The notes beneath the pieces were generated by a model. The model ran no database searches. It worked only from the letters and a program-made list of their open reading frames with translations, and had not been told where the DNA came from. Below, piece by piece: positions 1-4,841 of a stretch of DNA of 7,017 bases; the stretch's first letter is position 1, and the number at the start of each line of letters is the position of its first letter. The DNA is from Acidicaldus organivorans. GTDB lineage: Bacteria; Pseudomonadota; Alphaproteobacteria; Acetobacterales; Acetobacteraceae. The DNA is taken from assembly GCA_000759655.1 (NCBI GenBank), contig KN173976.1, forward strand, positions 1-7,017, read 5' to 3'. The position numbers and the translations under genes were made by a program.

Positions 1-333
1 GCTCGGGGCGGGAAGGGGCCTCGTCGCGGCGGATTTGGCAGGCGGTTGGGCAGGCGCCGTCTTCCGCGCCGTTCCCTTCTTCTCCGGCTTTTCGGCCTTA
101 TCCTTGGCGGGCGCCTTCTTTTCCGGGGTCTTCTTTTCCTGGCTTTTCGTCTCCGAACCGCTGGGCGCATTCGAGCCCGGGGGTTGGGTGAGTTCCTCCA
201 CCGCGCCCGGATTGACCGTCACCTGGGCGAGTTTTGGGGCGAAGGACTGGGCGCGGGCAGGCACCGCGCCGAAGAGCGCGGCTCCGGCGATGAGGCAGAG
301 AACGGCGTGGAAAGGGCGAGGGGCGTATGACAT
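1..333 (-). CDS. Secreted Lys/Pro/Ala-rich protein, N-terminal part (3' end beyond window)
   Basis: An open frame of 111 codons reads leftwards from an ATG at 333-331 and leaves the window without a stop, so only the N-terminus is visible. Residues 1-28 look like a Sec signal peptide: a short Arg/His-containing start, a hydrophobic core at about 10-24 (AVLCLIAGAALFGAV) and a PARA|QS cleavage site. After about 25 ordinary residues (FAPKLAQVTVNPGAVEEL) the chain becomes low-complexity, with KK, PEKK and KPEKK units at about 62-91 and then an Ala/Pro/Lys stretch. This resembles an extended periplasmic linker preceding a domain that lies off the edge. A TTG at 342-340, three codons upstream, has GGAGG (357-353) 10 bases before it. 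The ATG itself is 19 bases from that site, so TTG may be the true start. The gene follows the Ldh-family gene by 44 bases on the same strand and may be cotranscribed with it. I do not recognise a family; an envelope-binding or OmpA-like C-terminus is possible but unseen. Confidence 0.72.
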   Translation of the reverse strand, partial: MSYAPRPFHAVLCLIAGAALFGAVPARAQSFAPKLAQVTVNPGAVEELTQPPGSNAPSGSETKSQEKKTPEKKAPAKDKAEKPEKKGTARKTAPAQPPAKSAATRPLPAPS

Positions 334-352
334 CCCGGCCAAACTAGCCCAT

Positions 353-357
353 CCTCC
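353..357 (-). promoter_or_regulatory. Shine-Dalgarno GGAGG for the secreted-protein gene
   Basis: On the minus strand GGAGG occupies 357-353. It lies 10 bases before a TTG at 342-340 but 19 bases before the ATG at 333, so it favours the TTG start for the partial secreted protein. The extra residues would be M-A-G ahead of MSYAPRP and do not disturb the signal peptide. Confidence 0.45.
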
Positions 358-377
358 CCCCTTTCTCAATCGACGGC

Positions 378-1499
378 TCATCCCCGATCGCCCGCCCGTT
401 CGCCGTTATCCTCGCCGAGCGCGGGCGGAGTAAGACCAAGCGAAGCCGCGGTATCGCAGATCGTCTGCCAGGTCATGGCGGAAAGCGGCACGCCGTCGCG
501 GAGACGCTCGGCGCGACGGCGCTGCTCGGGCTCTCCGGGAAGCAGCACCTCACTCCCCGGTGTCGCGGGGCGCGATGATTTGACGTAACGCGCGTAAGAC
601 TCGACCGCGGCGGCGAAGCCTGCGCCCGCGAAATGCTGCGGGTCGATATAGATCGAGAACATGCCGTTGGTGATATGGCGTGGCCCCGCCGGCATCGGCC
701 CCGAGGTCGCCCCGCCGGTGAGACATCCGGCGAGGATCTCGCACATGAAGGCGAGCCCTGATCCCTTGTGTTCGCCGAAGGCGCGCAACGCGCCCGGACC
801 TTTGGTCGCATCGCGCACCAGCGTGCCCTCGAGGGGGCCGTAAAGCAGGCTCGGATCACCGGAGATCGTGCCATCCGGTCCGATGAGCGAGTCCTCCGGC
901 ACGGGCTTGCCCCCCTGTGAGGCGACCAGCACCTTGCCTTCCGCCACGCGGGATGTGGCGAAATCGAGGACGAGCGGTTCGGCGCCGGGACGGGGACAAG
1001 CGATGCAGACCGGGTTGGTGGAGAAACGCCGCTCGACGCCGCCAAAGGGGGCGACGAGTTCGCCACCGGCGACATTGACGAAATGTAATGATACCAGTCC
1101 CGCGGCGGCAGCCCGTTCTCCGAAGTCGCCGATCCGTCCGAGATGTCCCGCACGCCGCAGGGCGATCGCAGCCAGACCATGGGCTTTCGCCTTTTCGATG
1201 CCGAGATCGACGGCAAGCGGCCCCACCGTCTGGCCGAAACCGCGATTGCCATCCACCAGCGCATGGGTGGGGCTTTCGTTGACGATGGTGAGGGTCTGAC
1301 CCGGCTTCACCGCGCCTTCCTTGAGCCAGGCGATGTAACGCGGCACCCGGATCACGCCGTGACTGTCATGACCGGCGAGATTGGCCGAGACGAGGTAATG
1401 GGCGATCCGTTCGGCCTCGTCGCGGGCGCATCCCGCCGCGGTAAAAATATCGGCGATGAAGGCGGTCAGACGGGAAACGGGAATGCGGAGTTCGTTCAT
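378..1499 (-). CDS. Ldh family oxidoreductase (malate/L-lactate dehydrogenase-like, Ldh_2)
   Basis: A 373-residue cytoplasmic protein of the malate/L-lactate dehydrogenase (Ldh_2, PF02615) family, which uses NAD(P)H to interconvert 2-oxo acids and 2-hydroxy acids, or related imines. Family blocks appear in order: AGHDSHGVIRVPRY (42-55, the HDSHG signature with Ser46/His47), AGHLGRIGDFGERAAAAG (117-134, with the probable catalytic His119), RFSTNP (158-163), LDFATSRVAEGKV (178-190) and GEHKGSGLAFMCEIL (242-256). The frame stays open 99 codons further upstream, but the ATG at 1499 is chosen because AGGAG lies 8 bases before it and family homology begins there. A second ATG at 1553 lacks a good ribosome site. 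The substrate cannot be assigned: family members act on malate, lactate, ureidoglycolate, sulfolactate, diketogulonate or piperideine-2-carboxylate. The C-terminal 40 residues or so are charged and probably variable. It is transcribed divergently from the AT-hook protein gene and heads a possible two-gene unit with the secreted protein. Confidence 0.93.
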   Translation of the reverse strand: MNELRIPVSRLTAFIADIFTAAGCARDEAERIAHYLVSANLAGHDSHGVIRVPRYIAWLKEGAVKPGQTLTIVNESPTHALVDGNRGFGQTVGPLAVDLGIEKAKAHGLAAIALRRAGHLGRIGDFGERAAAAGLVSLHFVNVAGGELVAPFGGVERRFSTNPVCIACPRPGAEPLVLDFATSRVAEGKVLVASQGGKPVPEDSLIGPDGTISGDPSLLYGPLEGTLVRDATKGPGALRAFGEHKGSGLAFMCEILAGCLTGGATSGPMPAGPRHITNGMFSIYIDPQHFAGAGFAAAVESYARYVKSSRPATPGSEVLLPGEPEQRRRAERLRDGVPLSAMTWQTICDTAASLGLTPPALGEDNGERAGDRG

Positions 1500-1507
1500 G
1501 GCAGAGG

Positions 1508-1512
1508 CTCCT
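1508..1512 (-). promoter_or_regulatory. Shine-Dalgarno AGGAG deciding the Ldh-family start
   Basis: Plus-strand CTCCT at 1508-1512 reads AGGAG on the minus strand and sits 8 bases upstream of the ATG at 1499. This supports starting the dehydrogenase at MNELRIP rather than at either upstream in-frame ATG (1553 or 1796). Confidence 0.75.
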
Positions 1513-1671
1513 GAGGCGAGACGGGGCAAAGCGACGCGCCATTTATTGCTCATCCCGTCCCGGAAGTCGATCGCGCCTCTCCTGCATAGCTTGCGCGCCA
1601 ACCTTGGCGGCGGGGCCGATGTCGAGATGTTGGAGGGGTCTGCCGGAGGGCTTTTTCTCGATGGAGAACGC

Positions 1672-1703
1672 GGGGGGAAGGAAAAGAGGGGGGAAGGAAA
1701 AAG
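1672..1703 (+). repeat. Tandem 16-base polypurine direct repeat
   Basis: Thirty-two uninterrupted purines on the plus strand form two adjacent 16-base units, GGGGGGAAGGAAAAGA (1672-1687) and GGGGGGAAGGAAAAAG (1688-1703). They match at 14 of 16 positions and differ only in the last two. The tract lies in the divergent promoter region, about 130 bases upstream of the AT-hook gene. Such tracts can adopt triplex or G-rich structures; no function is shown here. Confidence 0.85.
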
Positions 1704-1740
1704 TGTGCGGTCGTGGGAAAAACGGAAAAAGAGTATTTGC

Positions 1741-1756
1741 CAAGAAAAAATTCTTG
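1741..1756. repeat. Inverted repeat CAAGAA-AAAA-TTCTTG
   Basis: Perfect 6-base arms (1741-1746 and 1751-1756) flank an AAAA spacer within the most A/T-rich part of the divergent intergenic region. The size suits a dimeric regulator's half-sites or simple chance in A-rich DNA. It overlaps the best candidate -35/spacer for the downstream AT-hook gene, so it could be an operator; this is inference only. Confidence 0.4.
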
Positions 1757-1832
1757 CGTTAGAGACCGACGCACACCATAGGAACAGCGGGCGCATCGAA
1801 GGCCCGCAACCCTCGAGATCAGGGAGAAAAAA

Positions 1833-2336
1833 ATGGCACGTACCACATCCGCTCGCGGCGCACGTACCGGAGCGCGCAGCAAGGCCAAGACCACGGTGAC
1901 GGCGAAAAAGACTTCGGCGGCGAGCCCGGCGAAGCGGGGCCGGCCGCCGAAAGCGGCGACGCGCACGGCGGCAAGCCCGCGGCGCAGCACCACGGCCACC
2001 AAACTCGCGAAGACGGTGGCCAAGGTAGCGCGCAAGGTGAGCAGCGTCGCAGCGAAGAAGAGTGTGACGGCGACGGCGCTCAAGGGCGCGCTCGCCACCC
2101 GCGTCGAGGATCTGGAAAAGAAGTTCGGTTCGTTACGGACGCGCTATTCCGAACTCAAGCGCCAGGTCGCTGAGCTTGCCGCGCGTCTCGGACACGGCGA
2201 GGCGGATGGGGCGGCGGAAGCCCCGGCACGCAGCACCACGGGCCGCAAGCGCACAGGCGGCCGGCGTCGCGCCCAGCAGACGATGAGCGCAGCGGAAGAG
2301 GCAGCGGCGCTTGAGGCGAGCGAAACCGGGGCGTGA
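1833..2336 (+). CDS. AT-hook, coiled-coil histone-like nucleoid protein
   Basis: A 167-residue, Ala/Lys/Arg/Thr-rich basic protein that probably binds DNA and helps organise the nucleoid. Residues 1-33 form a basic low-complexity tail. KRGRPPK at 34-40 is a canonical AT-hook (RGRP core) that inserts into the minor groove of AT-rich DNA. A second basic Ala/Lys tract spans 41-86. Residues 87-119 carry an unbroken a/d heptad series (L87, V91, L94, F98, L101, Y105, L108, V112, L115, L119), predicting a dimerising coiled coil. A further basic patch, TTGRKRTGGRRR (135-146), precedes an acidic, Ala/Glu-rich tail. The start is set by AGGGAG six bases before the ATG, and the gene stands alone, ending at a strong terminator. 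It resembles histone-H1-like, AlgP-like or AT-hook proteins of high-GC proteobacteria in composition. Because low-complexity sequence gives weak homology, the role is inferred from architecture. Confidence 0.85.
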   Translation: MARTTSARGARTGARSKAKTTVTAKKTSAASPAKRGRPPKAATRTAASPRRSTTATKLAKTVAKVARKVSSVAAKKSVTATALKGALATRVEDLEKKFGSLRTRYSELKRQVAELAARLGHGEADGAAEAPARSTTGRKRTGGRRRAQQTMSAAEEAAALEASETGA

Positions 2337-2374
2337 GGCGAGCCTTGCCGCGCGCCGCCCGCGACTGACTTGCG

Positions 2375-2405
2375 AAGGGCCGCCGCCGAGGCGGCCCTTT
2401 TGTTT
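2375..2405 (+). terminator. Rho-independent terminator after the AT-hook gene
   Basis: A perfect 10-base-pair stem, AAGGGCCGCC (2375-2384) with GGCGGCCCTT (2390-2399), closes a GCCGA loop and runs into TTTTGTTT (2398-2405). It begins 38 bases after the AT-hook gene's stop. The opposite strand has no T-run after the stem, so it acts on plus-strand transcription only and separates this gene from the desaturase-family operon. Confidence 0.93.
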
Positions 2406-2446
2406 GCGACGCATGTTTGCTGCGGACTCTTCCCGCCATGCTTCGG

Positions 2447-2468
2447 CGCGCCTTGCTTTGAAGGCGCG
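2447..2468. repeat. GC-rich hairpin without T-tract
   Basis: Perfect 8-base arms CGCGCCTT (2447-2454) and AAGGCGCG (2461-2468) surround a GCTTTG loop. No T-run follows on either strand, so it is not a standard intrinsic terminator. It sits between the true terminator and the desaturase-family gene, where it could be a transcript hairpin or a protein-binding site. The rest of the 2406-2561 gap shows no gene and no clear promoter. Confidence 0.35.
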
Positions 2469-2561
2469 AGCTGCTCTGTAGGCGTCCTCAGTGGCGCGGA
2501 TGAAGGGCGCTTGATTTGACCCGCGATTTTCCCACCTTCAGGGAGGAACGGGTAGGGGACG

Positions 2562-3404
2562 ATGCATCACTGGCTCATCGTGCATGCGCCGCTGTGGCGG
2601 GCAGGGCTCTTTTTCGCAGCCCTCCTCGGATTGGCGATGCTCGAGAGCCTCGCGCCGCGCCGGCCCCGCCTTTTACCCCGCCACGCCCGCTGGCCGGCCA
2701 ATCTCGCCATCACGTTTCTCAATGGGCTGATCGTGGGGATCATTCCACTCGGTCCGCTCGGGGTCTCCCTTCTTGCTGCGGAAGAAGGGATCGGTCTTTT
2801 CCATGCCCTGCGCGTCTCCCCCCTTCTTGCCGCAGTCGGCGGATTCCTGCTCCTCGATTTCGCCATCTACGTCCAGCACGTGCTTTTCCATGCCCTTCCC
2901 GTGCTGTGGCGGCTCCATCGCATGCATCACGCCGATCCCGAGCTCGACGTCACGACGGGAGCGCGTTTCCACACCTTCGAGATCATTCTCTCCGCCCTTT
3001 ATAAAATGGCGGTGATCGCGGCCTTCGGCATCGCCCCGCTCGTCGTGGTGATTTTCGAGGCCGTGCTCAATCTCACCTCGATGTTCAACCACGCCAATCT
3101 CGCCCTGCCGCCGCGATTGGAGACGGGACTGCGCTGGGTGCTGGTCACGCCCGACATGCACCGTGTCCATCACTCCGTTCATCCGGAGGAGACCAACAGC
3201 AATTTCGGGTTCAATCTGCCTTGGTGGGACCGGCTGTTCGGCACCTACCGGAAAGAACCGCGCGAGGGACATGAACGGATGCGGCTTGGTCTTCCCTATT
3301 TCCGCACCGACGCCGATCGCGGTTTTTGGCGGATGTGGCTGATCCCGTTTCGTGCCCCCGAAAGCGATCCCTATCCGATGGGAGGGGAGGACGGGACGCG
3401 GTGA
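2562..3404 (+). CDS. Sterol desaturase / fatty acid hydroxylase family membrane protein
   Basis: A 280-residue integral membrane protein of the fatty-acid-hydroxylase superfamily (PF04116), non-haem di-iron enzymes that hydroxylate or desaturate lipids at the cytoplasmic face of the membrane. The histidine clusters are complete: HVLFH (106-110), HRMHH (119-123), HTFE (137-140), FNHANL (176-181) and HRVHHSVH (200-207). They are followed by the family's NSNFGF and WWDRLFGTY blocks (212-217 and 221-229). Hydrophobic segments lie at about 13-29, 47-74, 88-105 and 145-170. A conserved start is supported by purine-rich sequence just upstream (GGGAGGAA at 2541-2548 and AGGGG at 2554-2558), though spacing to the ATG is not ideal for either. 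Its stop overlaps the GTG of the VTT-rhodanese gene, implying translational coupling. The substrate is unknown: sterol or hopanoid, carotenoid, ornithine lipid and fatty acid are all represented in the family. Confidence 0.92.
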   Translation: MHHWLIVHAPLWRAGLFFAALLGLAMLESLAPRRPRLLPRHARWPANLAITFLNGLIVGIIPLGPLGVSLLAAEEGIGLFHALRVSPLLAAVGGFLLLDFAIYVQHVLFHALPVLWRLHRMHHADPELDVTTGARFHTFEIILSALYKMAVIAAFGIAPLVVVIFEAVLNLTSMFNHANLALPPRLETGLRWVLVTPDMHRVHHSVHPEETNSNFGFNLPWWDRLFGTYRKEPREGHERMRLGLPYFRTDADRGFWRMWLIPFRAPESDPYPMGGEDGTR

Positions 3405-4384
3405 AATCAGCCCGGATTTTGCTTTTCCTGCTGCTCGCTGGTCTCATCGGCGCGGCTTTTTTCTTCCGCGCCCGGCTCAACCTCGACACGCTGCATGAAG
3501 CGCTCGCCGCCGCCGGTTGGGGTGCGCCCTTCCTGTTCGTCGCCGCGTATGCGCTGGCCACCATCGCCTTTTTGCCCGGTGCGGCCTTCAGCCTCGCTGG
3601 AGGGTTCCTCTTCGGCCCGCTCTGGGGTACGGCGCTCAGCCTCACCGGCGCGCTCAGCGGGGCTTCCGCGGCATTTCTCATCGCCCGCTACCTCGCCCAG
3701 GATTGGGTGCAGCGGCGGGCGCGGGGGATGCTCGCCACGCTGCTCGAAGGCATCGCCGAGGAAGGATGGCGCTTCGTGCTCTGGGTGCGGCTCGTCCCGC
3801 TCTTTCCCTTCAACCTGCTCAATTACGCGCTGGGCCTCACCACCCTCCCGTTTCCCTCTTATTTTTGGGCGAGCGCGCTGGGGATGGCGCCGGGCGCTTT
3901 CGTCTATAACTGGCTCGGCTATAGCGGAGAAAGATGGACCCGCGAAGGAGGGGACGTGATGCGTGACGTGCTGATCGGTCTGGCCCTGGCGGCGAGCCTG
4001 CTGCTCATCCCGTCTCTCTGGCGCCGGCTGCGGCGGCGCTGGCAATGGGTTGAGGCGTCCGAGCTCGCCCGCTGGCTCAAGGAAAAGCGCTCCTGCACCA
4101 TCATCGATGTGCGGAGTGCGCCGGAGCTGCGCACCCTGCCGCCGATCCGCGGGGCGCGGCACGTGCCGCTCGATCAGTTGCGGCGGGAGGCAGCCTCCCT
4201 GCGCGCTTCCTGCCGGGACGCGCCGGTGGTGCTGGTCTGCCACAGCGCCCGGCGCGCCGCCTTCGCCGCCGATCTCCTCTGCGGCCCCGACGGAGGCGAG
4301 GTCTTCGTGCTGCGCGGCGGGATGATGGCTTGGCAGGCGGTGCCGAAAGATCAGGGGAACAGGCAGGATAAGCGCCACCGCTGA
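3401..4384 (+). CDS. TVP38/TMEM64 (VTT) membrane protein fused to a C-terminal rhodanese domain
   Basis: A 327-residue fusion. The GTG at 3401 overlaps the upstream stop as GTGA, with GGGGAGG (3384-3390) ten bases before it; an in-frame ATG at 3326 would intrude 75 bases further into the previous gene and is less likely. After an N-terminal membrane segment (4-22), residues about 42-206 form a VTT/SNARE-associated (PF09335) domain with AFLPGAAFSLAGGFLFGP (56-73) and VRLVPLFPFNLLNYALG (129-145), the family's re-entrant-loop motifs. A last membrane helix (189-206) and a basic flank (RRLRRRW) lead to a presumably cytoplasmic rhodanese domain (about 215-312): TIIDVRSAPEL, GARHVPLD, the active-site loop C280-HSARRA with the catalytic Cys present, and VFVLRGGMMAW. 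Alone, VTT proteins are linked to lipid scrambling or membrane homeostasis, and single rhodanese domains to sulfane-sulfur transfer or sensing. The combined role is unknown. Pairing with a desaturase-family enzyme suggests a membrane-lipid context. Confidence 0.9.
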   Translation: MKSARILLFLLLAGLIGAAFFFRARLNLDTLHEALAAAGWGAPFLFVAAYALATIAFLPGAAFSLAGGFLFGPLWGTALSLTGALSGASAAFLIARYLAQDWVQRRARGMLATLLEGIAEEGWRFVLWVRLVPLFPFNLLNYALGLTTLPFPSYFWASALGMAPGAFVYNWLGYSGERWTREGGDVMRDVLIGLALAASLLLIPSLWRRLRRRWQWVEASELARWLKEKRSCTIIDVRSAPELRTLPPIRGARHVPLDQLRREAASLRASCRDAPVVLVCHSARRAAFAADLLCGPDGGEVFVLRGGMMAWQAVPKDQGNRQDKRHR

Positions 4385-4425
4385 GGCGCGCCCGCCCCTC
4401 CGATTGCATCCATCGCATATCCGGT

Positions 4426-4458
4426 TTGAAACGTGATCTCTACGTGCTTCGATATAAC
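4426..4458 (+). promoter_or_regulatory. Weak candidate promoter for the HTH-hyf operon
   Basis: TATAAC (4453-4458) matches five of six bases of a sigma-70 -10 box in a local A/T-rich patch. The best upstream -35-like hexamer is TTGAAA (4426-4431), but the spacer is 21 bases, longer than usual, so activator help or another -35 is likely. Two ACGTG copies (4431-4435 and 4442-4446) lie 11 bases apart, about one helical turn, between the boxes. Transcription from here would place the 4482-4500 palindrome just inside the leader. No terminator separates this region from the upstream VTT-rhodanese gene, so readthrough is possible. Confidence 0.35.
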
Positions 4459-4481
4459 AAAGGAAGCTTGACCATGCGAAA

Positions 4482-4500
4482 CTGATGTCTTAGACATCAG
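4482..4500. promoter_or_regulatory. Perfect 19-base palindrome, candidate operator
   Basis: CTGATGTCT (4482-4490) and AGACATCAG (4492-4500) are exact reverse complements around a single T at 4491. The site is 87 bases upstream of the HTH-regulator ATG and about 24 bases past the -10-like TATAAC. That geometry suits repression by a dimeric DNA-binding protein, most simply the XRE regulator encoded next. In RNA the arms would have a loop of only one base, so a DNA operator is more likely than a stable hairpin. Target assignment is inferred from position. Confidence 0.6.
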
Positions 4501-4503
4501 AAC

Positions 4504-4590
4504 ATGGGTCAGATCTCCAAACACGCGTTTTTGCCGCCCCGTCTCTTGGGGCTCGGCATGCTCGCCCCGGCGGAGCCCTGCGCCTCATGA
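4504..4590 (+). other. Possible 28-codon leader ORF overlapping the HTH start
   Basis: An ATG at 4504, three bases after the palindrome, opens a 28-residue frame (MGQISKHAFLPPRLLGLGML, then APAEPCAS). It ends at a TGA (4588-4590) overlapping the regulator's ATG as ATGA. No ribosome site precedes it (only ATCAGAAC), and G/C-rich third positions are expected by chance here, so translation is doubtful. A hairpin, GCCCC (4536-4540) with GGGGC (4548-4552), lies inside it. If translated, it would couple leader translation to the regulator. Confidence 0.15.
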
Positions 4591-4841
4591 TCAGCGCTGG
4601 CCAGTTGCGCGCCGCCCGCGCCCTGCTGGGCTGGGATCAGCGGCGTCTTGCCGAGGCATCGGGGCTCTCCCTCCCCACCATCCAGCGGATGGAGGCGAGC
4701 GAGGGCGTCATCCGCGGCAATGTCGAGTCGCTGATGAAGCTGATCGCTGCCCTCAATGCCGCCGGGATCGAACTCATCGGCGAGGGGGCGGTGAGCAGCG
4801 GCGGCGGGCGTGGCGTGCGGCTCAAGCAGAGCGCCAAATGA
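4587..4841 (+). CDS. Small XRE-type helix-turn-helix transcriptional regulator
   Basis: An 84-residue DNA-binding protein made of little more than an XRE/Cro-C1 helix-turn-helix. ISAGQLRAARALLGWDQ (2-18) gives helix 1. QRRLAEASGL (18-27) with SLPTIQRMEAS (28-38) gives the turn and recognition helix, with the typical W-D-Q, L-A, S-G-L-S, T-I and M-E spacing. Residues 46-64 (VESLMKLIAALNAAGIELI) form a helix-strand, followed by a Gly/Ser-rich linker and GVRLK tail common in small alphaproteobacterial regulators of this type. GGAG at 4572-4575 is 11 bases before the ATG. Its last bases overlap the HyfB start (ATGA), so it is the first gene of the hyf-type operon and presumably regulates it and itself through the upstream palindrome. 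It could also be the stand-alone half of a toxin-antitoxin pair, but no toxin-like gene adjoins it. Confidence 0.9.
   Translation: MISAGQLRAARALLGWDQRRLAEASGLSLPTIQRMEASEGVIRGNVESLMKLIAALNAAGIELIGEGAVSSGGGRGVRLKQSAK

Larger units (their letters stand above)
1500..1832. promoter_or_regulatory. Divergent intergenic/promoter region
   Basis: A 333-base region separates the divergent Ldh-family gene (minus) and AT-hook gene (plus), so both promoters should lie here. I see no credible gene inside it. Its right half (about 1672-1760) is far more A-rich than the surrounding coding DNA and contains a tandem polypurine repeat and a CAAGAA/TTCTTG inverted repeat. No pair of -35/-10 boxes is convincing: TTGCCA (1737-1742) followed by TTAGAG (1759-1764, 16-base spacer) is the best plus-strand candidate and is poor at -10. 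The AT-hook gene has AGGGAG at 1821-1826, six bases before its ATG. Confidence 0.5.

Noticed and set aside
35..433. Plus-strand frames of 132 and 94 codons at the left edge
   Set aside because: They lie opposite the secreted-protein gene, whose signal peptide and ribosome site make the minus strand the coding one.
1500..1796. N-terminal extension of the Ldh-family protein to an ATG at 1796
   Set aside because: The extra 99 residues are Ser/Pro/Arg/Phe-rich with no family similarity. A good AGGAG lies 8 bases before the ATG at 1499, and the extension would consume the divergent promoter region.
1550..2098. 182-codon minus-strand frame across the AT-hook gene and promoter region
   Set aside because: It is antisense to a gene with ribosome site, AT-hook, heptads and terminator; its Ala/Val/Arg-rich sequence mirrors the lysine/alanine codons of the real gene.
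2447..2468. Second intrinsic terminator
   Set aside because: The hairpin is perfect but no T-run follows on either strand, so it is recorded only as an inverted repeat.
3407..4378. 323-codon minus-strand frame opposite the VTT-rhodanese gene
   Set aside because: It is a shadow produced by G/C-rich third positions: its translation is Arg/Glu/Gly/Pro-rich without domains, while the plus strand shows two clear domains.
4587..4841. Antitoxin of a toxin-antitoxin pair
   Set aside because: No toxin-like small gene flanks it; the gene overlaps hyfB instead, which fits an operon regulator better.
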